Part shown: in pieces, positions 1 to 6,000 of the stretch | Layout: every line of letters starts with the position of its first letter | Numbering within the stretch: the stretch's first letter is position 1 | Assembly (NCBI GenBank): GCA_043770215.1 | Contig: JAYVIQ010000141.1 | Coordinates: forward strand, 1-9,043 | DNA length: 9,043 nt | Origin: JAYVIQ01 sp043770215 | GTDB taxonomy: Bacteria; Bacteroidota; Bacteroidia; Cytophagales; JAAEPT01 | Direction: 5' to 3' | Translations under genes and position numbers: made by a program | The notes under the pieces: model-generated | The model's database searches: none | The model's input: only the letters and a program-made list of their open reading frames with translations | Told to the model about the DNA's origin: nothing

Positions 1-995
1 TTAAGTGCTTTCTCTTGGCTAGCGTCTAGTGAAAAAGGAGTAAAAGTATGCTCCTCTTTGATTTCAGTAAACTTATGGGTATTAATTTCATGATCTTGTT
101 TAGAAGAGAAATCTTTGGCAATAAAAAAAGACTCTACGGTTTCATTTTCGGCTGCCAATGCAATCATTTTCTCGTAATCTGGCACCAAAAAAGACCCTGC
201 TTGCGGGTATATACCAAGAACAGCTTGAGGCAATAATTTCAACTCGCCTAGTTTTAATTCCGCTTCTAATTCTACACGTTTATAATTTAAAAAGGGAACA
301 AGTTTGTTCTCAAACAACTCCCTATTAAAATTAATTTCTAATTTAGATTCTTTTAAAAATAGATACAACTCATTTCTAAAAGACAAAGAATCTGTTGAAA
401 AATCTTCGAAGTTGGTTTCTAAAAAATCGTCTGTAAAGGTTACTTTATTAAAATGAGAGTAGGCGAGCAAAAAACTTCTATTAAAACTTATGGCTGCGCT
501 GGCACTCTTTTTTAAGACCCAATAATTATTATTTTCTTCTAATTCAATAGAAAAAAAAAGCAAAGGGCATCTTACAAGCGAGCCGTCTAAAAGTGTGCCT
601 TGTACAAAAGGCCAACCCAAATACAAATCTCTTACGCCTCGTTCACTAAAAATGAGTTCATTTTTGCGAACTATAGCGTTTAATATTTTGCTTACTTCAT
701 TGTTATATGAGTCTCTACTGTCTACGCTTTGAGCAATTTTAAACCCTGAATTAGAAGCAATAATTTTTTCAATGATTTGAAATGCACTTAAATCTTTAAG
801 TAAAAAATCCGCATCTTTTAAATCCAAATCTTGCCCCTGAAACAAACGCAACTGCAACAGAGACTTATTCCCTGCAGACAAATTTGTCAATCGTTTTAAA
901 TAAGATTTAAATAAGTTTTTCAAATGTAATGATGAATATTTTGAGAATTTCGGAATATTGAGGGGCAAAAACAAATTAAAATAAATTTGATACAT
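1..995 (-). CDS. N-terminal part of a probable superfamily 1 DNA/RNA helicase (DUF4011-like N-terminus), cut by the window edge
   Basis: I translated the minus strand by hand. The frame is open from ATG 995-993 to base 1, giving 331 complete codons with no stop. Around residues 26-51 the protein reads YLKRLTNLSAGNKSLLQLRL, the pattern of the DUF4011-type N-terminus ('L..LTNLS.RN+SLL') found on large DNA2/Upf1-like helicases. Residues 323-331 (LDASQEKAL) look like the segment just before the Walker A loop in superfamily 1 helicases ('L(D/N).SQ..A'). The ATPase core itself would lie outside the window, so helicase function is inferred. Residues 50-320 are mixed alpha/beta with no catalytic motif I recognise. 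The start is uncertain: the first 22 residues (MYQIYFNLFLPLN...) are hydrophobic and precede the family-like region, so initiation further in, for example at TTG 923-921, is possible. The gene is divergent from tpiA. A role in nucleic acid unwinding, repair or defence cannot be decided here. Confidence 0.7.
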   Translation of the reverse strand, partial: MYQIYFNLFLPLNIPKFSKYSSLHLKNLFKSYLKRLTNLSAGNKSLLQLRLFQGQDLDLKDADFLLKDLSAFQIIEKIIASNSGFKIAQSVDSRDSYNNEVSKILNAIVRKNELIFSERGVRDLYLGWPFVQGTLLDGSLVRCPLLFFSIELEENNNYWVLKKSASAAISFNRSFLLAYSHFNKVTFTDDFLETNFEDFSTDSLSFRNELYLFLKESKLEINFNRELFENKLVPFLNYKRVELEAELKLGELKLLPQAVLGIYPQAGSFLVPDYEKMIALAAENETVESFFIAKDFSSKQDHEINTHKFTEIKEEHTFTPFSLDASQEKAL

Positions 996-1003
996 AAAAA
1001 ACA

Positions 1004-1038
1004 ACCCAAAATAATTGATATTAGCCACTCATTTGGGT
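1004..1038. repeat. 7-bp inverted repeat ACCCAAA-N21-TTTGGGT bracketing the tpiA -33 box
   Basis: ACCCAAA at 1004-1010 and its perfect reverse complement TTTGGGT at 1032-1038 flank the -33 TTG, and the right arm ends on the first base of the -7 box. The arms do not extend inward or outward. The half-sites are centred 28 bases apart. The placement suits an operator for a dimeric regulator acting on one or both divergent genes, but an inverted pair this short can occur by chance in AT-rich DNA. Confidence 0.3.
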
Positions 1039-1045
1039 AAATTTG
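1015..1045 (+). promoter_or_regulatory. Bacteroidota-type promoter of tpiA and the downstream gene cluster
   Basis: A TTG at 1015-1017 is followed after exactly 20 bases by TAAATTTG at 1038-1045. This is a full match to the Bacteroidota primary sigma-factor consensus, -33 TTG, a spacer of about 19-21, and -7 TAnnTTTG. Transcription should begin a few bases after 1045, leaving a leader of about 45-50 bases before the ATG at 1100. The leader is A-rich close to the start codon and has no Shine-Dalgarno sequence, as is usual in this phylum. Confidence 0.75.
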
Positions 1046-1099
1046 AGAAATAGAGAAGACAACGAAAATCGTTGCAAATCAATAAAAAAAGATAATACA

Positions 1100-1861
1100 A
1101 TGAGAAAACACATCGTTGCTGGCAACTGGAAATTGAACAACAATCTGCAAGAGAGCCAAAAATTAGCAAAAGAATTAGTAGAATTAGTAGCTAAAGAAGT
1201 AAAATCTGAGGCGGTAGAAATAGTTATTTGCCCATCTATGGTAAATTTGTATGCTGTATGCGAAACCGTAAAGGGAAGTAAAGTAGCTGTTGGTGCTCAA
1301 AACTGTTATTCAAAAGAATCTGGCGCATATACAGGCGAAAGTGCTCCAACAATGATACAATCCGTAGGTGCTACACACATTATATTAGGTCACAGCGAAA
1401 GAAGAGAATATTTTGGCGAGAGTGATAGCTTTTTAGCAGATAAAACTAAAGCTGTATTGGCAGCTGGACTTACTCCCATTTTTTGTTGTGGAGAAACTTT
1501 GGCACAAAGAGAAGCTGGCATACATATGGACTTTGTCAAAAGCCAATTGACAAATGCATTGTTTGATTTGCCAGAATCTGAGTTCAAAAAAGTTGTCATT
1601 GCTTACGAGCCAATCTGGGCTATAGGTACAGGCGTAACTGCATCTACTGCACAAGCGCAAGAAATGCACAAATTATTAAGAGACCATATTACTAGCAAAT
1701 ATGGCCAAGAAGTTTCTAATGAAATCTCTTTACTATATGGTGGCAGCTGCAAACCATCTAATGCACAAGAATTATTTGCTTGCGAAGATGTAGACGGCGG
1801 TTTAATTGGCGGAGCATCTTTGTCTGCAAGAGATTTTGTAGACATCATAAATGCATTCTAA
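1100..1861 (+). CDS. tpiA: Triosephosphate isomerase
   Basis: A cytosolic glycolytic and gluconeogenic enzyme that interconverts dihydroxyacetone phosphate and glyceraldehyde 3-phosphate. The 253 residues match the usual length of the family. The TIM-barrel signatures are all present: GNWKLN at 8-13 with the substrate lysine K11, GHSERR at 97-102 with the electrophilic histidine H98, AYEPIWAIGTG at 168-178 with the catalytic base E170 followed by the mobile loop, and the phosphate-binding YGGS (213-216) and GLIGGASL (234-241). No catalytic residue is missing. I chose the ATG at 1100 because it gives the normal N-terminus (MRKHIVAGNWK). An in-frame TTG at 1043 would add 19 residues, but it lies inside the -7 promoter box and would not be transcribed. 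The gene is first in a packed plus-strand cluster and its end overlaps the next gene by 11 bases. Confidence 0.98.
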   Translation: MRKHIVAGNWKLNNNLQESQKLAKELVELVAKEVKSEAVEIVICPSMVNLYAVCETVKGSKVAVGAQNCYSKESGAYTGESAPTMIQSVGATHIILGHSERREYFGESDSFLADKTKAVLAAGLTPIFCCGETLAQREAGIHMDFVKSQLTNALFDLPESEFKKVVIAYEPIWAIGTGVTASTAQAQEMHKLLRDHITSKYGQEVSNEISLLYGGSCKPSNAQELFACEDVDGGLIGGASLSARDFVDIINAF

Positions 1862-2210
1862 ATTAACTAAACTGGCATTACTGCCCATTTTATTGTCTAT
1901 TGGGAGCTGGATAAATCTAGCTCCCAAAAGTCATTTAATAGATTATTGCCAAGTTTATGGCAATATATTCTTAACAAAAAAAGCATCAGAAGCAGATTTT
2001 GTAGTTTTTGTAGAAGACAGTGAAAGTGCTGCAAACTTAGTAATCTTTGAAGAGACCAATTCAGCATTTGCCAACAAGATTGGTAAATGGAATAAAGTAC
2101 AAGACCAAGCATTTGCAGATCATTACATATATATTACTAAAAATAGTTCAGAGGCAGATTTTACCATTGCATATACAGATGTAGAATCTTTTTCTGGATG
2201 CCAAAAATAA
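1851..2210 (+). CDS. Small exported DUF6150-type protein, predicted 7(1) septoil-knot fold
   Basis: A 119-residue protein. Residues 1-24 look like a Sec signal peptide: lysines at 4 and 7, then LALLPILLSIG. Its start overlaps the end of tpiA by 11 bases and prmA follows after 7 bases, so the three are almost surely co-transcribed. The mature part consists of six units of exactly 13 residues, starting at 37, 50, 63, 78, 91 and 104, with two extra residues (K76 I77) between the third and fourth. Each unit is a short alternating hydrophobic strand followed by a turn, usually ending in (S/A)xAD or (S/A)xAN; the last ends ESFSG. The six-strand pattern, the central GKW (78-80) and the ESFSG ending fit what I recall of DUF6150 proteins, for which a 7_1 torus knot has been predicted and later studied experimentally. 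The only two cysteines, C33 and C117, lie just outside the two ends of the repeat domain and could form a disulfide. The family's cellular role is unknown to me. Confidence 0.8.
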   Translation: MHSKLTKLALLPILLSIGSWINLAPKSHLIDYCQVYGNIFLTKKASEADFVVFVEDSESAANLVIFEETNSAFANKIGKWNKVQDQAFADHYIYITKNSSEADFTIAYTDVESFSGCQK

Positions 2211-2217
2211 CAACACC

Positions 2218-3060
2218 ATGTCTACATATTTAGAAATCAAGATAAAAGTACAGTCAGAATTTGCCGAAATACTAATGGCAGAATTAAGTTCTTTAGACTT
2301 TGACTCTTTTAGCGAAACCGAAGAAGGTATAAATGCATATATTTTAACAGATGTTTTTACTGAATCGTTGCTTTTAGAAACTAAAGAAAAATACCAAGGC
2401 TTTATCTCTTTTGAATATGAAATAGGTCAGCTAGAAAATAAAAACTGGAATGAAGAGTGGGAAAAAAACTTTGAGTTCACAACAGTAGACCAAGATATTT
2501 TAATACGCGCTACCTTTCACCAGCCAGATACAAAATACCCTTACGAAATTGTAATTAATCCTCAAATGTCATTTGGTACAGGGCATCATGATACTACAGC
2601 AGGTGTTTTGAGACACATGCTTAATATGGATTACAAAGATAAAAATGTGCTAGATGCGGGCACCGGCACAGGTATTTTGGCAATAATGGCAGAAAAACTT
2701 GGTGCTAAAAAAGTATTTGCTTACGACATAGATGAATGGCCTTACAACAACTGTTTAGATAATTTTAAGCTAAATAAGGCTACTAAAATTACAATAGAGC
2801 AAGGAGATGTATCATTAATCAACAAATTTGGAAGAGAATTTGATGTAGTACTTGCCAACATAAATAAAAATGTGCTTTTGGCAGACATTCCCTTTTTTGC
2901 TAAAACTATAAAAGAAAATGGTTATCTTGTACTAAGTGGTTTCTATGGCAAAGACATTGTAGATATTACAAACTGTTGTATAGATTACGGTTTGAGTCTC
3001 GAGAATCAAAGCATTAGTACAAACGAATGGGCGGTTTTAGTATTAAAAATGAATAAATGA
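2218..3060 (+). CDS. prmA: Ribosomal protein L11 methyltransferase
   Basis: A cytosolic S-adenosylmethionine-dependent enzyme that methylates ribosomal protein L11 on several amino groups. At 280 residues it is slightly shorter than the E. coli enzyme. The N-terminal domain (about 1-70, YLEIKIKV start) corresponds to the L11-recognition part, followed by the linker with NWNEEWEKNF (76-85). The Rossmann-like methyltransferase domain carries the family signature NPQMSFGTGHHDTT (114-127), the cofactor loop VLDAGTGTGILAI (144-156), an acidic ribose-binding position in AYDID (168-172), and VLANINKNVL (211-220), which corresponds to the catalytic N-(I/L)-N motif. All key segments are intact. The gene starts 7 bases after the knot-type gene, and its stop overlaps the next start in an ATGA. 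A tpiA-prmA neighbourhood is, as I recall, common in Bacteroidota. Confidence 0.96.
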   Translation: MSTYLEIKIKVQSEFAEILMAELSSLDFDSFSETEEGINAYILTDVFTESLLLETKEKYQGFISFEYEIGQLENKNWNEEWEKNFEFTTVDQDILIRATFHQPDTKYPYEIVINPQMSFGTGHHDTTAGVLRHMLNMDYKDKNVLDAGTGTGILAIMAEKLGAKKVFAYDIDEWPYNNCLDNFKLNKATKITIEQGDVSLINKFGREFDVVLANINKNVLLADIPFFAKTIKENGYLVLSGFYGKDIVDITNCCIDYGLSLENQSISTNEWAVLVLKMNK

Positions 3061-6000
3061 GAATAAAATTTTGTATCCTTCTTGTCACAATTAGTTCATG
3101 GGCTGGAGCACAAATCCAATTTCCAAAAACACCAACAAAATTTTTAACCGAATTTAAAACTCACGTATTAAAAACAGCTACCGACTCCCAAAAAGTGCAT
3201 TTACAAAATTTTGAAAACGTATGGCTTACAGAAGCTTTAACCCCTTTTCAGAAAAAAACAACCATGCAAAGCATTCAAATTTTGTCTGACAAAAAACAGG
3301 CATCTAGCATAATGCTCCAAACCGCAAACCTCATAAGCATTGCAAAAAATAGAAATGGATCTGAAAAGCAATTAGATACCTTGGTTCAGATTTTTAAATA
3401 CAGTTTTGAAAATACAAGTCCAAAAGAATACCAATTTTTACTAAAAACATTAGAAAGCTACTTAAAAAACAATATTTTATATCAAGACAATATTGTAACT
3501 GTTAAGTCACTAAGCAATTCTTGGGATTTATCTCTGATAGAAACTAAGGTTGGTAGTTACGGTGGGGGATATGAATTTGAGGATAAAAAAAACAACGGTT
3601 TCGAGAATTTCGATTCTTGGGATACTAAACCAACGGAAGAAGTAGAATTTGATTGGAGCAAAGTTGATGAAGAGCCAGCAGCACCAACCACAAACATAGA
3701 GCAAGAATTAGTTGTATTTGCAGAAGAAATGCCAACACTTAGTGGCGGAATCTTAAAATTAAACAATACAGACCTTCAAATACTTACTGCATTAGATACA
3801 GTATTAATAAAAGGAACAAGCGGCAATTTATCTTTATCTAATGGTGAATTTGTAGGCCAACAAGGTACTTTTGATTGGACATCTGTGGGATTAGACCAAA
3901 GCGTTTATGCCAAATTTAAAAAATACCACTTTTCTATAAAAACCCCAGAGTTATTGGCAGAAGATGTAGAAATGATGTATCCAGAAAAGGTAGATGGTGC
4001 AGTTTCTGGAATCTTTGAATACAAGTATCAAAGAAGAAAACTAGGCACAATATCTAGTTATCCTAGGTTCATGAGTTATCAAAACAAAGTAGAAATAAAA
4101 GGATTAGGAGAAAATATTGAATATAAAGGAGGGTTTGCAATGAATGGTCCCAAAGTATTTTCTAGTTGTGTACAAGGCACGCCAAGTACCATAAAAGTAA
4201 AAGAAGGAGAAGATATAAAATTCAAAGCAATAGCACCTTATTTTGAGCTAAATGATAGCCTAATAGACTCAAAACCAACAAAAATTGTTATGTATATAGC
4301 CGATGGTGACTCCATTACCCATCCAGGAGTTAAACTAAAATACAACAACAGTTCAAAAAAAATGATGGTTAGGAAAGACATTACAACCATGAAAGATTTG
4401 CCATTTACAAATACATACCACCAGCTAGAAATGGATGTAGATATGATAGAATGGACATTGAAAGATACTGTGATGACCATGGAAATGGTAGGTGCAAAAC
4501 AACAAGTACCCGCTTATTTTAACTCAATGTTATCCTATAACGAAGCTGACTACATTAGACTTAAAGGTGCTTTTCCTTTCCATCCTTTACAAGTAATCAC
4601 CAATTATTGCAACAAAAACAAAACAAAAGAATTTTCTGCTTCTGCATTAGCTGATGCCACAAAGCAAAAACAAAATACAATAGAATCTTCAATTTCATTT
4701 CTTCAGAAAAAAGGATTCGTAGTTTTTAGTCAAAATAGCAGCACTTACTCGCTAACAGAAAAAGCGAAATTGTATCAGTTTGCACGCCAAGAAAAAAAAG
4801 ATTATGATGTAATTTTCATAAAATCAACAGCTGTAACTAAACCCGCAGACCCATCCAAAGAACCCATAAAAGCATTGCCTTATAATGGCTCACTAAATTT
4901 AAATGACAATAAACTGACCGTAGCTGGAGTAGATAAAGTAGTTTTAAGCGATAGTAATAATGTGTTTTTTGAACCAAAAGAAAGAAAGATAGTATTCACC
5001 AAAAATAGGAATATTGTCTTTGATGGAACATTAAAAACAAACAACTACATCTTTAATGGCCGTGAATTTGAATTCAACTACGAAAAATTCAATTTAAAAT
5101 TAGAACATATAGATTCTATAGAATTTACCATAGAAGTGTATGATTCTGTAACAAAAACCATGAAAAGAGAGAAAATGGACAATAAACTTTCTTATTCAAA
5201 AGGAACCTTGTCTATTGATGAACCAACAAACAAAAGCGGTATAAAAAGAAATCCAAGATACCCACATTTTGATGCAAACCATGGTGCATCTGTACTTTTT
5301 AGCAATGCAGATATACTAAATGGTGTTTATGACTCTACATTTAGGTATATAATTCCGCCGTTTGCAGTAGATAGTTTAAGCGGAGATATGGAAAGTAATG
5401 TAAGTTTTGATGGTGAATTTGTTTCTGGAGGAGTTTTTCCGCCAATCCCTCAAAAATTAGAAGTAATGAATGATAGAGGATTTGGCTTTAACCATAAAGT
5501 TCCAGAAGAAGGCTACCCAATTTATGGCGGTTTAGGAAGGTTTTATGGCAAAATAGCTATGAGCAAAAGCGGGTTGAGGGGCGAAGGGAAAATAGTGTTT
5601 TTAAATACCACATTAGAATCATTAGATTTTGTATTTTACAGAGATTCTGTAAAAGGATTGGGAGATATTGCCATTACAAAACCTGGAACAAATCCAAAAA
5701 CTGGATCTGACATAAAATTCCCAGCATGTACAGTTACAGATTATGAAATGTCTTGGTATCCAAGTCTAGATTCTATGCATATTACAAATTATGATAATGC
5801 ATTTAAATTATTCAATGATGAAGTAGATCTTAGTGGGGCATTAATTATCACATCTAAAGGCATGAAAGGCACTGGTCTTGTAGAAACCAACGGATCCTTA
5901 ACAATTTCAAAGAACTTTTTATTTAAAGAAACCTCTTTAGGTGCTACAAAAGCACAATTTGAAATTTTGACAACTATTGTTGGAAAACCAGCCTTAAAAT

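Noticed and set aside
48..236. Plus-strand 62-codon open frame
   Set aside because: It lies opposite the helicase-like gene, has no promoter or family resemblance, and the minus-strand frame is open across the whole interval.
541..575. Possible frameshift at a run of nine T (minus strand) in the helicase-like gene
   Set aside because: A first count suggested an in-frame stop just after the run. Recounting base by base gives CTT TTT TTT TCT ATT GAA, so the frame stays open.
1007..1014. Divergent -7 box for the helicase-like gene (TTATTTTG, minus strand)
   Set aside because: It lacks the conserved A at the second position and has no TTG at the proper distance upstream, so it is not reported as a promoter.
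1043..1099. N-terminal extension of TpiA from a TTG codon
   Set aside because: The TTG is part of the -7 promoter box, and the added residues (RNREDNENRC...) do not look like a triosephosphate isomerase N-terminus.
1390..2112. Minus-strand open frames opposite tpiA and the knot-type gene
   Set aside because: They overlap confidently identified plus-strand genes and show no domain or codon pattern of their own.
3057..3110. Lipoprotein signal on the large exported protein (Cys6 in the signal peptide)
   Set aside because: Cys6 lies inside the hydrophobic core and not after a lipobox at a cleavage point; AGA-Q is an ordinary signal peptidase I site.
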